64,000 nt of DNA, taken from NCBI RefSeq assembly GCF_030445035.2, contig NC_080683.1:123117225-123181224 (forward strand). The letters run 5' to 3'. The DNA is from Dasypus novemcinctus (taxonomy: Eukaryota; Chordata; Mammalia; Cingulata; Dasypodidae). Made by a program: the position numbers and the translations under genes. The notes below the pieces were generated by a model. The model was not told the origin of the DNA. It made no database searches and saw only the letters and a list, made by a program, of their open reading frames with translations. Below are positions 12,601-25,000 of the stretch, piece after piece; position 1 is the first letter of the stretch, and each line of letters begins with the position of its first letter.

Positions 12601-14004
12601 TCACTTCAGTCCCAAGCCTGGGCAATGGCACGCAGGTTTTTGCACGGCTTAACGACAAGCCTCACTGCTAACCATCCACGTAAAGCCCGGGCTTCCCCAT
12701 TGTCTCCCACGGCACCTGCCTGCCGTGTTAGAAAGCAGCCTTGGATGCACATGCGAAGGCTGCGGCTCCCCGCCTTCTAATAAGACGTGTGACGGGAAGG
12801 TGCGTTACCTGTGGCTACCTGCCTATGGTCCACAATGCAGTAGTGGTCACACAAAGCCAGATGAGTGTGAACAAGGCCACCACTCTTCAGCCACACCAAC
12901 CATGCACACACAAGCTGATTCCCTCTCTCGCGCTTTTTGTTTCGCCAAAACTGAATGGTAGATAGGTCTTGAAATTATTTGGATGCCTTGTGGCTAGTAG
13001 AATGGAATTAATTTAGCCACTACAACTGTTTTGAATGTTCACATCTCTAGACAACTTTTTCCGAGACAGAGCAACTCAGAAGCCATAAGTGTGTGATTGT
13101 ACTGGGAAATGTTTGATGGTGCTTACGAATTTGTATCTTTTCAAAGAGCAGTATTTTTTTTTAAGAATATACTGAAGGAAGTCAATTCAAGTTTACAGTA
13201 TGTGAAATTGCCAATAATACTCGTGCCCCTTGCCGATTTGGGGAACCCTTCCCTTCGGGGATGCTCTTGTTATCTTTGATTGTGTCGTTACCTTACCTTG
13301 AAAAGTTGCCCCTACAATGCCAACAAGCATTCGGGAAAACTCGGAGTAGATTTGGGTCAAACCACTTTCTTCATCTAAAATACAGACACTCCTAACTTAC
13401 CTTTATTTCTTTTGTATCTCTTCTGTGGCTTAGAAATGTGCCAGTGTGTTCAAAACATTCTGCACTGAGTTCATGCAATTTAGCACCTACAAAAAATTCG
13501 AACTAGTCCTTTTTTTCCTTTTCAAGCAAAGAACTGTATATGCTCTTTTGTTATGTCAAGCTCTGGCTCGGGTGACTGGAATGGCAGCGGTGACCACCGT
13601 CCACATGGCTGGTTCCTGATTTCCGGCGCAGGATCGAATCCTCTGTCCCCGGCTTGAAGTCTGGGAGTGTAAATAGCGGGACCGGTTTGGGGACTGACAT
13701 GACAGTTTCTCTTTTTGGATGGTGGCTCTCAATCTGTACTGTATGCAGATATGTGGGTATGAATCTCCACAAGTATACGCACATGTGTGTATGTATTCCA
13801 CTATTGTAACCGGAAACAAAGACCATGTATTACCTTTTTTATTCTGTGCTGGTGTTTGTGTTATTTAAAAGCAAATTGTTGCTCTCTCTAGTTGTATATC
13901 ATGGGCTACTCTGCTGTGCACAAATCCAAGTGCCTTAGAACATTGTTTAGCTTTCCTAAATATATATAAATGCATATATGTATAAAATTGAGAAAAGTTA
14001 CCTC

Positions 14005-14010
14005 AATAAA
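14005..14010 (+). terminator. PHACTR2: PHACTR2 poly(A) signal
   Basis: Canonical AATAAA after an AT-rich stretch with several TATATA runs. The sequence downstream changes character, so cleavage is expected 10-30 bases later. Inferred from position only. Confidence 0.5.
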
Positions 14011-16149
14011 GTCATCGGGAAATGCTCAGTTTAGTCCGCTCCAGTTCCTCTTGCATTCAGACAGCGTTCTATCTTTTTAACTAAAGTTCCCTGAGTCCTC
14101 ACCTGGAAAGCCTAGGAAGACAGCTTTTCTGGCTGCCTGTCATTTCAGCTGCACCTGACCTCGGCACCTGTCCTTCTTACTTAAAATACCTGTCTGAAGC
14201 ATGGCAGCTTTTAACAACAGCACACGGTGTTGTGAAAACTCGGTGGCTTCCTCTTCTGTGGAAAGATGTTTGCGTTATAGTGTGTAAATATAAAAGAGAG
14301 CCCTCTAGAGTTCATAATATATAACATAAGCTTCCCCATTAGGCTTACTATTTAGTGTATAACAAGTAAAGAGAAATGTTTGGAACATATTTTTCGGCAG
14401 AAAGGGAATCGGAAGAGACTTTCCATGGCTCTCAGCAGTGGTTGCAAATAGTGATGGATGAAGATACGAGGGGGAAGCCGAAGAGCAACCTGAGCACGTA
14501 CTTCTAGACCAAAGAGGTAGAGGAAGCTTGGGGACCCTCCCCCCAAAAAGACAATTAGCAGGTTTGGAAAATTGGTCCCACATGTGCGCTAAGAAATTAG
14601 TCTGTCTCCATGGTCCACAGATAAGTGAGTGCCTCTCCTTTTGTTCTCCAAGGAAACCGACTTCTGCCTGAAACGTTGCTTTGTGAAGCCCAGTGGAGGT
14701 TAGCACTGGGCGGTTGGTGACATCCGACTGACGGGGCTGCCTCTTGGCTGGTCTCAACGCAGACTTGGGCTTGGGGCTGCCATGGCCAGCAGGCAGCTAA
14801 GACCCCAAGAGCCAGGACTCTGGGGGAGGGCCCCCTACCCCCACCCTCACTTGCTAGATGAATATTTTTGGGGTTGGTCCCTAATAATGGAGCACAGAAA
14901 ACTCCAGAGAAAGCTAAAGGCCCCAAAGTTTGTGGGAAAGTCGCTTTATCTGTTTGCTAAAAACAAGCACCATCTCTAGGGATTTTAAGATCAGAAGCTT
15001 AGGTGACCTTTCTAGGGAGGAGAGAGCTAGCATATTCCGTGCTTGTCTGTCCGAGGGTTTGTTCCTGGATGGGTTTTTGACCTTGCCCCAGATCCATCCA
15101 TCTGGAGCAGGAGGACTTGGGAATGGCAAGACTCTGCCTCTTGGTCCTGTGAAAGAACGCAGCGGTTCCGAGGCACTCTGCTTCCAACTTGCTCCGCCTT
15201 TATTCCTCGATTGGCCAAACTGAGTAACTCATAGTCCCCCAAGTCCTCTGTGAGCTCCCCCACCCTTATGCCATTCCCTCCGGCTGGAAAGTTCCTTTTC
15301 CTATTCCTTCCCCAAATTGTATTTATCTGTTAGCATCCCACACATCCTTCTAGAAATGACCCCAAATGTCTTCTCCAGCTACTGCATTGTAGTTTCTTTA
15401 AAACATTGAACAGCATATATAAATTTAGTAGATTTGGTTTTCTTTCTGGGTACTTCTAATACCCAGATACGACTGTGGCAAGCATTTTAACAACACTTTA
15501 AGATCTAATACATGGTATTTATAAATGTAGTGTCACATTTTCTTAAACATCTCATTATTATTTATAAGTATAAAAATATCTGCATACCTTTTGACTTTAC
15601 AAGTGTAAAATTAGCCATGTCTAAGTTGGAATTGTATGGCTATAGGTCAGATTCCATAACACTCCAGTTTCTAAACAATGCAAACACTTTAATACCAAGC
15701 ACGTATAGATTGTCCCAATAATTACAAAACAGTTACAAGTAACACAAAAATGCCACGTTTGGCTGTAACGTGATGTCTGGTTTTAACAACCATACCAGGC
15801 GTGAAGAGACCTTGAGAGAAGCCAATTTCACCGCCTCAGATGAGCTGAAATTCGGGGGTTGATAATCACGGTTTGCTCCGTGAGCAAACATCCACAACCG
15901 AGACCCGCATCCTAGGGGCCTCGTCCTTCTGGGAAGAACCCAGCCACCCCCGAGGCACACTCAGAACTGTTTTCAAACCCCCAGAGCCTGCGGGCCTCGA
16001 GTCCACAGCCTTCAGAAAGCACTGCTCTGCCAAACCAGGTTCGTTTGCCTGACAGCCGGGAGGAAGGCTGCACTCCCGAGGCACAGCTAACTCTAGCAGT
16101 CTTCCTGCCTGCTTGGAGTGCCGCGTGCTTTCCCTGTTCTTCCTTTTCA

Positions 16150-16445
16150 GCTAGACAAGATGTACTTAATGATGTCAAATTTTGGGGACTCGGAGTTGTC
16201 CTGAATGCTATTGCAGGGACAGATGCTGGACTTTTATATCCTGCCATAACCCACTGAAGGTACTGAGGGAGAGGGTAAACTACAATATAAATTATTACCC
16301 ATGTGGTGCAGCAGTGCTCCAAGATGTAGTCACCAAATGATGTGGGAAGAGTAGGGGGTGGTGTGGGGACATATAGGAACCTCTTATTCATTTTTTTAAT
16401 GTAACATTTGGCGTGATCTATGTATCTTTAAAAAAATTTATAAAA
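16150..16445 (+). repeat. L1-type 3'-end repeat, short copy
   Basis: Homologous, on the opposite strand, to the 3' part of the element at 5045-5935. Shared blocks include GGACTCGGAGTTGTCCTGAA, a stretch around AGGGACAGATGC, and a conserved end rich in TTTTTTAATGTAACATTT followed by an A-tail. It is truncated at its 5' end, as is common for L1 copies. Confidence 0.7.
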
Positions 16446-19045
16446 ACTAGATTCTGCATTCCTCCCATACCAATGTCCAGCCGAGTTTGTCCCTGAGGCC
16501 ACAGTGCTAAGTGCCCAGGATGGCGCCTTTAGGCTTGGAGTTGAGCTGAAGGTGAGAGCCAGGAGCAGGCTCAAGGGGCCAGCGGGCTAAGTCTCGAGGG
16601 TCCTTGTGAGCCTCCCGAAAGTGTTTGGCATTTCTCCGCTGGACAAGAGGAATCCCCCGACGTATTTAAGCCCCTGGGTAACATGCTCTGGTTTGCCTTA
16701 ACTCCCCTGGCCACACGTAGAGACTGGATTGGGGTCCACCTTAGCATTACAGTGTCTGTTCTGATCGAGGGGTGGGTGGCCCCACCGCGGTAGGACAATT
16801 TGGCATGAAGAGGCATGAGTGAATTCAGGGGCAGTGACGAGGTAGAAGTGGTTTTTGCAAATGGGGGACAAGGGAGAAGGAAACGTTAGGAATGGCCCTG
16901 CGTTTTGGGCCCGGGCACCACTATCCTGCGTGGATAGTGGTGACATCACTTGCTGAAGTGGAAAATGGACACTGGAAGGGAGAGCTCTTTCCAGCAGGCA
17001 AGGTAGCTGGAGACAGTGCAGAAACGACGACAGTGAAAATGTAATGCACTAGTTTGTAATTGCCTGGCTCTGTCTTCAAGACCATGAAACGACATAATTC
17101 ATATATCATCTGAACACGTACAATGATGTAGCTTTTTCCTAACACTGGATTTTACTGGTCAGCTTAATTTTAAACAAAATGGAATAGCACCTGAGGCTGG
17201 GGGATAAGTTGTAAAGCAAAAATTTACATTTGAAATTTCCTTATGTTGTCCCCAATATAATATACAGACATACAATCTCAGTAAGTCCAACTCTGCCTGT
17301 TTTTACTTCAGCATTAGATTAAGTGACTGGATATATAATTTGGTGACCGATAAATTAGTTTACATTTGGGTGCTATATCGTATGAGAAAGCAACATACTT
17401 TTCAGCATTAGGATTGCAGTCAGCTCGGAAAGCTGCTGAGCTGTGAGATGCACAACGACGGGGGGACGGAGGAGAGTTGGATAAGCTTCTCCATCGCTGG
17501 CGCACTGGCAGCCAGAGTCCCCAGTCCCCTTGGGAGTAATGATGGTGAGCTGGCCTCTAGCTCATTTGCTGGAAGTCTGGAGTTAAGTTCACAAGTTAAT
17601 GCAGGCCTGATGTGATGACTCCGTAATTTTAAAACATCTTCATTCATCACCATAGTGTCCTGGCTACTTGTTACTTGTAGTCATCACTGTTCTCTGGAGA
17701 AACATATTTTGTGCGTGTGCATGTGTGCAAAGAGATTTCTTTCAGGACCTGGCCCACTCATGGTGGGGCCTGGCAAGTCTGAGATTCATTGGTCGTCTTA
17801 CTGGGTCCCTCATCAATACCGCCTTAAATAAAATCCTTAGCACGTGCTCACCCTCTCTAGTATGAGAGTCCTGCTATTACCATATTTTTAAGGTCACCAT
17901 TAGCAGTATTTATCAAACTTTATTATACGGGTATCTAACTCGCTGCTTCTTTGGGTTTTGTTTTAAATTCTTTACTGTTTTTAATATACTAAAATAATAC
18001 TTCTACATCCTCGCTGTAAACATGTAAACAATGAAGAAATATTAAAACTAGATATTGAAAGTTCCCTACAGTCTTAACCCATCGCGGATAACCACTGCTG
18101 GCAGTTTGACACAGTCTCATTGTTTTCTGTACTTGCACTTTGATATATCTGTGTAAAATGTTATCTTTCTTGATGGTTTTTTTAGTTTTTGGTTTTTGTT
18201 CATTTGTTTACCAAAGAATGCCCACCATCTCCCAGGGCGCCCCCCAGCCTGCTGTTCCTTCCCACCTGGAAAGTGGCAGCGCACCTGCTCCTCCTTCATG
18301 CCACTTCACGGGAGCCCGTTGTATGAGCAGATTATACTTTTTTCAATTAATTCCCTCCGAATGGGATTGTCATTGTTTTGCTTTCACTCTTACAGTGCTA
18401 CAGAGATCATCACGATACATCCATCTTGATTTGCTCCGCCTTTGTGGAAATGAACTGTAGCCAGAAGCTCATTAATGTTTTCAAGCGTGTAATCTGTAAC
18501 TCCTGCAGTCACTGCCCAGGCTCTGCTGAGTTTGACTGTTCCCTAGCAGTTTCTCTCCTTTTTTGTGTACATTTGTTTGCTGATGTTTGGGGTTCCTTGG
18601 GTGATGACGATAGGGAATCGTTCTCCAAGTTGGAGAAGCACAGAATATGAGATAAACGGGCTAAAATGGTAAACACAATTTCCATGGGTGAGTTAGTTTC
18701 ATATAGAAAAGAATCGTTCAAAGCCTAGACTAAACCAGAAATTATGTTTAGTCCCCTTGAAATGGGGACAATTAAAGAGCATACGAATAAGAGAAGAAGT
18801 ATGGTTTGGATTTACTATCATTACTGTAATATTTCAATTATGGATGCCTTTAATGGTAACAATTTTCTGCGGTTAAAACAAGCCAGGGTCTTGTACATAT
18901 TCCATTTTAATGAACTCATTGTGCCAGACTGTGTATCCAGCAAATATTAAATGAGTTTACAGTATGTCACAGTTCTCAGAAGAGTCTCTCCACACGGTGA
19001 GCTCACTTTGTGTAGACTGCCACATCCCCATGTGTTGTCTTTTGA

Positions 19046-19270
19046 AATGAGCTATAGTGAAATGGTTAAATGAGTGACTCTCAAGTGACAATACCTGAGT
19101 TCACATACTATGGCCTCCTCACTTTATGTTCTTGGGCAAAAGTCACTTACCTTTCTGTTCCTCAATCTGTAACCTGAAAGATGGGGATAATAATTCTCTC
19201 CCCACTTAAGCCCTTTGATAAGGGTTTAATGAGTGAATATGCATAAAGTGCTTTAAGCAGTGCGATTATT
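19046..19270 (+). repeat. MIR-like SINE remnant
   Basis: Order and wording of the MIR core are visible: a TGAGTTCACAT block, then CTTGGGCAAAAGTCACTTAC, CTCAATCTGTAACCTGAAAG, ATGGGGATAATAATT, and a 3' part with TTAATGAGTGAATATGCATAA and AAGTGCTTTAAGCAGTGC. Diverged, as expected for a pre-placental SINE. Confidence 0.75.
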
Positions 19271-20489
19271 GTGCAACTTCTAGGCTGTCCCAGGGAGGGA
19301 CAGCCAGTGAGACAGGAATCCGTGCTCACAAGGAAGTCACTGCAGTGAGGTTTGTTCCAGACCAGAGGAAAGCCATCAGGATTTGATTGAATGTGACTGC
19401 GTGGAGCAGTGACATTGTAAGCACGATCATTTCCAATAGAAAGGCCCAGCGCCACAAAGGAGAAACACATCTCTCCATGGAAAGGCTATTTCTTGCGAGT
19501 GCACAAGCAAGGAACTGGGGTACTCTCCCCAAAACCAGTTTAAAGTGAGAATGGGAGCTACAGTTTTTAAAGGCAAAGGAGAGGGTTAGGGGAGAAGAAA
19601 AACAAATTAAAAAAAAAAAAAGCGGTGCCGGGGGTCTTGTGAAGAGGGTGCTGCAGTTTCTCAGTCCTGCGTTGTCTCAGGCCCCACAGACGCGTCCTTG
19701 TTTTCAGCGGCTAATTAATCCCAGTTTAGGAAGATCTCGTGACTGTTCTCAACTGACCACTCGAGGCTATCAAGCTTTCTGTCTCTGAGGAAAGTGACAG
19801 ATTCCCTGTGTTGTCAGGTGCTGCTGACACTACTCTGGTTGTGCCTTGAGCTGTTGTCTTATTCCTGTAAGCAAAACTGAGGAGGTCTGGTTAATATCCT
19901 TCAGGGACTAAGCACACAGAGTAAACCTCTAAAATTAGCTTCCTAGAAAACCAGCTCCAGTAGCGTATTAGAATTTTTAGAGCTGCTTAAGTGAGGAAAT
20001 TTTTAGAAAGGACATTTTCTGGCTATCAGTAGGGCAGGCATGGGATAGAGTGAGAGTGTGAGGGAATGGGCCCCTAACCCAGCTTTGGGGAGTGAGAGGT
20101 TTCCTAAAGGCTGAAGTGGCTAAGCTAAAACCTGAGGAATGGGAGGCAGAGGAGTTTCCTCCATGGGCATGAGAGCGTGGTCTCTTTTACACACAGGTGG
20201 GAACTAATTGCAAACTGTTTGACAGGGCTGAGTCACAGATTGGTGATGGTGGCGGGGAGGGACCATGAAGCTCAATAGATGGGTAGGACAGGAAGATATG
20301 AAGTCTTAGCTGCTGTGCACAAGAGGTTGGACTTCACTCTGAGACATGGAGGTAGAAATGGATTTTATGTAGGGAAGTGACATGATTGTATTAGAGAGTT
20401 AAAAATGAGTGTGAAAACGGGTCATGAGGTGATAAATTGTGATATACAGAGATAGAATGGACAAGATTTGATGGCTGCCTGCCTTAGGG

Positions 20490-20700
20490 AGGCAGTGTAG
20501 GGATGGATAAGGTATAGCCTCCACATCTTGGTTTTCCCACTTAACATGTGACCTAGGGCAAGTAACTGAGGTGCAGGCTCCACAACTACGAAATGAGTTC
20601 AGGATTATCTAACTATATTTCACAGGGTTGTTGAAGGAACTCAAGGACCTGATGAAGACATGATGAGTGACGGTGCACAGTATAATGTATTAGTATTAGA
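20490..20700 (+). repeat. MIR-like SINE remnant
   Basis: Weak MIR match: TGTGACCTAGGGCAAGTAAC, CTACGAAATGAGTTCAGGAT, CACAGGGTTGTTGAAGGAAC. More decayed than its neighbours. Confidence 0.55.
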
Positions 20701-20749
20701 CTGATACTAGGTAGTAGAACATAGTATAATATTAGAAGAAAAGAAAAGC

Positions 20750-20960
20750 TAGCAATGTGGTTAAGCAACCAGGCTCTAGTCACACTCCTGAGGCTTAAAT
20801 CCCTGCTCTGCCATTTACTAGCTGTGTGATCTTGAGAAAGTTACCTACATTTCTTTTGCCTCAGTTTTATCATTTGTAAGATGATGAAGATACTAGCACC
20901 TCCCTGCTAGTAATGTGGTAAGGAAGAAATTCAGGTAAGTATCAGAACATTAATTTAGTT
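20750..20960 (+). repeat. MIR SINE
   Basis: Clear MIR: GTGGTTAAGCAACCAGGCTC, CTGCTCTGCCATTTACTAGC, TGTGTGATCTTGAGAAAGTT, then CCTCAGTTTTATCATTTGTA, in the standard order. Confidence 0.85.
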
Positions 20961-21754
20961 AAATATTTGAATTTATGTGCCAGACATTCTTTTAGGCCCT
21001 GAGGAGAGATACTGCATTAAAAACAGACTCAACACAATCCCCAGCAAGCAGAGAATAAAAAGCAATAATGAATGCCTGGCACTCAGGCTTGCATGATGTC
21101 TCATCTCTGTGCTACAAAGCAATATCCCAAGACAAGTTCTGCGGTCTTAATCAAAATTCTTTCTGTAATTTTTATTGTACAAAAAGAATCGTAGTCCATC
21201 AATGTCTTTGTGGTAACATGTAGGAAGTGAAAACACAATCCCAGATAACTGAGACATTGAGAAGATGTGAGAAGTCGGGAAGAGGAAGGCACAATTTTGA
21301 GAGAAGTTCTGCTGGTAAACCTTAGGAGTGCATTACCCACCTCTTAGGCCCAGCAGAGGCACGGAGAGGGCGCCGTCCCACCTGGGGTCTTCCTGAGAAG
21401 GGGCATTGACCACGCGCTTGCTTACGCCAGTTCAGGTGATGTATGGGAGTCCTGTATGACAGGCATGTTTGTTTTTTAAGTTCACACTTTCGCTATACAC
21501 TGTTTTGTATATGTGCATGTATGTATGACATATTTAAATAAAATTGTATTTTAAAAGATTTCCAGGAACGTCTGGAGGGAATAAACACTAACTCCTACCT
21601 TACAAGGAAGGATGTGCAGTCACCAGAGACCCTGAGTGTGAATTACTAGTTCAAGTACCTCCTACAGTCAACAGGGACATTTGGACGCTGTCCCTTAAAC
21701 GCTGGTAAAGAATTGATTGAGCCTGGCGAGGTCTGAGAGAAGTCTGCCCAGCGT

Positions 21755-22077
21755 CCTCCGTTGCCAAGGCAACCGCCCCGCCCGGCTGGAAGGGAGGGAA
21801 CCTCGCCTGGGGACTGGGATAGCTCAGCCTGGACGAACCCGGCTTCCCAATCTTTCTCGCGATTGTTACAACGGAGCTTGACGTCACTTCCTGTGCGACC
21901 CATCAGGTCTTCAGTGATTGGCCGCATCAAGGCACGCGGCCTGACGTCCGGGAGGGTACTTCCGGCGGGGCCGGACCTCCTGAAACCGCGGTGAACCGGG
22001 GTCTTGTGGAGCCCGGAACGCAGCGTGTTGCCTCGGAGGCGCCCTTGTCGGGGTGAGCGCCGCGCGGCCGTAGTATG
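21755..22077 (+). promoter_or_regulatory. LTV1: LTV1 CpG-island promoter
   Basis: GC-rich, CpG-dense sequence without a TATA box, directly before the LTV1 start codon. Readable motifs: a palindromic X-box GTTGCCAAGGCAAC (21760-21773, RFX-type), a TCTCGCGA element (21855-21862), a perfect CRE TGACGTCA (21879-21886) followed at once by an ETS-like CACTTCCTG, an inverted CCAAT box ATTGG (21917-21921), and ACTTCCGG (21958-21965, ETS/GABPA type). This is a typical housekeeping promoter. The start of transcription is probably near 21980-22040 but cannot be fixed by eye. Confidence 0.75.
22075..22077 (+). CDS. LTV1: LTV1 coding exon 1 (start codon only)
   Basis: The ATG is followed immediately by the donor GTGAGC. 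The next codon (Pro2) opens exon 2, so this exon contributes only Met1 plus 5' UTR. Confidence 0.85.
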
Positions 22078-25000
22078 GTGAGCGGACTGGCGTCGTCTCG
22101 GCGGCCGGGGCGGGGTCTCCAGTGCCGGCACATCCCGGGCACATGGTGGTTCAGGGCGGGCCTTCCACCGCGGAGCCGCCCGGGGCGCGGGGCCGAATCC
22201 TGAGCGCCCTTCCCTCGCAGGGCCTGCTGCCCCGCGCTTCTTAGGCTGGCCGGAATCCCTGGCCCAATACACGCCGTCCTGTGCTTCCTGGGTGGGGCAG
22301 ACGGGATCTGTTTGCCGTGGGGAAAGGGAGCTTGGGTAAAGTCTAAGCTCGGACCCCAGCAAGGCCGTTGCTCTAGAGGGACTGTGATTTCCTCGGTTAG
22401 AAAATCAAAGGTGAATAGCAAAATAAGAAAATGGTTAGCGATGATGAGTTTTATTAGACCGCGCTGATTGCGTTATGGTTTTGTTTACTAGCTGTGACAT
22501 GAAATGTTTACCCTGCTGGGAACTGTCCACTCCAGATTTTCCTGTAGCAGACTCTTGACATTCTGGCTCAACCTATCTGAGACCTTCCTTTAGTAGCCAA
22601 TCTAAAATAGCTCCTTAGTCATTCCTGCATCACCATATGTTGTTTTCTTTCTCTGAAATCATTATTTTATTTCTTTGGTTACTGTAGTCTCTTAAAACAG
22701 AGGGACTTTGGATTGTCCACTTCTGTATTCCTAGCACCTGTAGCAAGGTCTAGCCCAGAGAGGAGCTCAAAAAGCGTTTGTTGAAGGAAGAGCAGTATAG
22801 CTTCTGTAGAGCATAGCTGATGCTGCCTGCCTTACTAGTGTACATATGAAAAGTTTGTTGTGCTTTCACTTTGCTTATAGAGTAGTCATGATGGCTGCAC
22901 AGATGATGGTACTGTTTGCTAGGTTTCTGGGTCTGTTTTAATGTCTTGTTCTGGTTTTGTTCCTTTCAAGCCTCACAGGAAGAAAAAGCCCTTCATAGAG
23001 AAGAAGAAAGCTGTGTCTTTCCATTTGGTCCACCGGAGCCAAAGAGATCCTTTAGCAGCAGATGAGACTGCACCCCAGAGGGTTCTGGTACCTACACAGA
23101 AGGTGAGTCCTGCTCCTAAGTCTAAGGAGATGGACTGTTGATAGTGCTTAATAAATTGTGTTAATAGCCACTGTTCTCAGATAACTGTGATCCTCTGGGA
23201 AACAATATTTATGACTTAATTTTCAATAAATGTGTTGATTTTGACATGAATATTTTGTTTGTAAGAATAAAGTATTTTTGAGAAGTTTAAATGAGCAAAT
23301 ATCATGAAGTAATGGTAAATATTTACTGAACCACCAGGTACAGTGGTGCAAGGTGTTATTTAGGGCATAATCTTATGCACTCTCTCTCTTTCACTAAGAT
23401 CCTGCCATTTTATGACCATAAATTTCATTTTGCCACCTGATCATTCATTTCATGAGCTGTAAAAATGCAAACTCATGAATCGTCTTCAGAAAATGTGAGA
23501 GAGCCTTAAGATGCTTGGTTTGATTTTCAGTCTTTTAGTCACAGTATACTCGTTAAGTATAGTACTGTGCTGGAGTGTTGGGGGACATTGGCCATGTTTT
23601 TCAGAAAAGCCAGTTTGGGTTATACTTTGTGACATTTCTTTGCACACAAATATAAGCATTATACTTGTCCTTCAAGGCCCTCTAGTTTTCTACTCTTCCA
23701 AGTACAAAATATAATGCGTGTGTTTTCTTGGCTTTAATTGTTGCACAGCAGTATCTAGTAGGAGGAGGAATTGTTTTATTCTGTTTTCATTGGGTAACAC
23801 TATGCTGATTTCAGTGGGCCACTTCTGATTCATAAGCTCTGTGTTTCCTGAGCTTGTCAAGAATTCTTGTTCTCCTTCCTTTTCAGCTAATGTGCTGGTG
23901 TGTCATTTGCCTCCTGTTCAGAAACTGTGCCATTTAAGGTTCCTTTGCCTCATCCTGGGATAATTCCGTGTGGTTTGTTATCCCAGGTAAATGATGAAGA
24001 AAGGCGAGCAGAACAGAGGAAGTACGGGGTGTTCTTTGATGACGACTACGACTACTTGCAGCACCTCAGGGAACCGTCTGGCCCCTCAGAGCTTGTTCCC
24101 ACAAGCAGCTCCAGTGTGCACAGCGAGAGAGATGAGGGGGAGGACGCCTTAATCATTCCAGTAAGGCATTTCAGCAGTCGAGTGTGATGGGATGTGTGTG
24201 AAGAATCCACCATTTTAAAATCCATGTAGCTATGTGGGTTGAGTTTTAAATGTTTGGGACATTTAATGAAATGGTGACAATATGAAGGACACAAAGTTAG
24301 TCATGCCCTTGTTACAGTTGTGTGTGTGTGTTTGTGTGCACACACATGCCATTGGGGCGAGTGGGCCTCCTGTTCTCTGGTGGCAGGTGTCAAAAGTAAA
24401 AGCCTTAACTCAGGGTAGAACTTTAGCTGGACAGACATGGTCACATTAGGGGGCATTTTGCAGTAGAAGAAAAGCATCTGGTAACTTTAAAATGACTTCA
24501 GAATCTTAAACTGTGTTCTAAGTTTGAACCTAACTCACAGACTTTTCAGATCTTTCTGTAAATAACAATGAGAGTACACATTTCTGTGAAATTAGTATCA
24601 CTAATTTAAGTTGTTTGTTTCCCTGTTAACGAGGCCCGTGTGCTTATCTTTTCATTTTGTATTTCATACAGAGTAAACTTACTATGTTAAACTTACGTTA
24701 CGTGCACTGTTGCAGAATGGCTTCTGTGGTTTATTTACTTACAGGCAGCCTGTTAGAATGCCATGTTTCAGTGGAATTAAACTGAATTTCCTTATCACCT
24801 GGCACTTAAAAGATTGACCTTGGGTCTGTAGTCCAAAGGGAAGAACAATTTCCCCGCTTCTTCTCTAAGCCTGTCAGGGTCTAGGTATCCTTCCCCTCAG
24901 GGTGATGAGGTGATGGCTCCTCTCCACGGCTGGTTGTGTAAGAGTCAGAGGGGTTTGGTTTCAGGGTATCACCCTAAAGAAGGACGGAACAAGAACTGCA

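Larger units (their letters stand above)
7598..14030 (+). other. PHACTR2: PHACTR2 3' UTR
   Basis: About 6.4 kb from the PHACTR2 stop to the poly(A) signal at 14005-14010. The length fits the known long 3' UTR of this gene. The sequence becomes AT-rich and mostly unique from about 8000, with one DAS-SINE dimer inserted (9420-9646). Other AATAAA hexamers at about 8580-8590 and 10521 could give shorter isoforms. The 3' limit is inferred. Confidence 0.6.
14040..21750. other. PHACTR2-LTV1 intergenic region
   Basis: I see no gene here. Contents are old repeat remnants: an A-tailed L1-type fragment (16150-16445), three MIR-like SINEs (19046-19270, 20490-20700, 20750-20960), and weakly repeat-like stretches at about 17980-18430 and 19990-20480 that I cannot classify. 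Open frames in the region are short and show no recognised domain. Confidence 0.55.
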
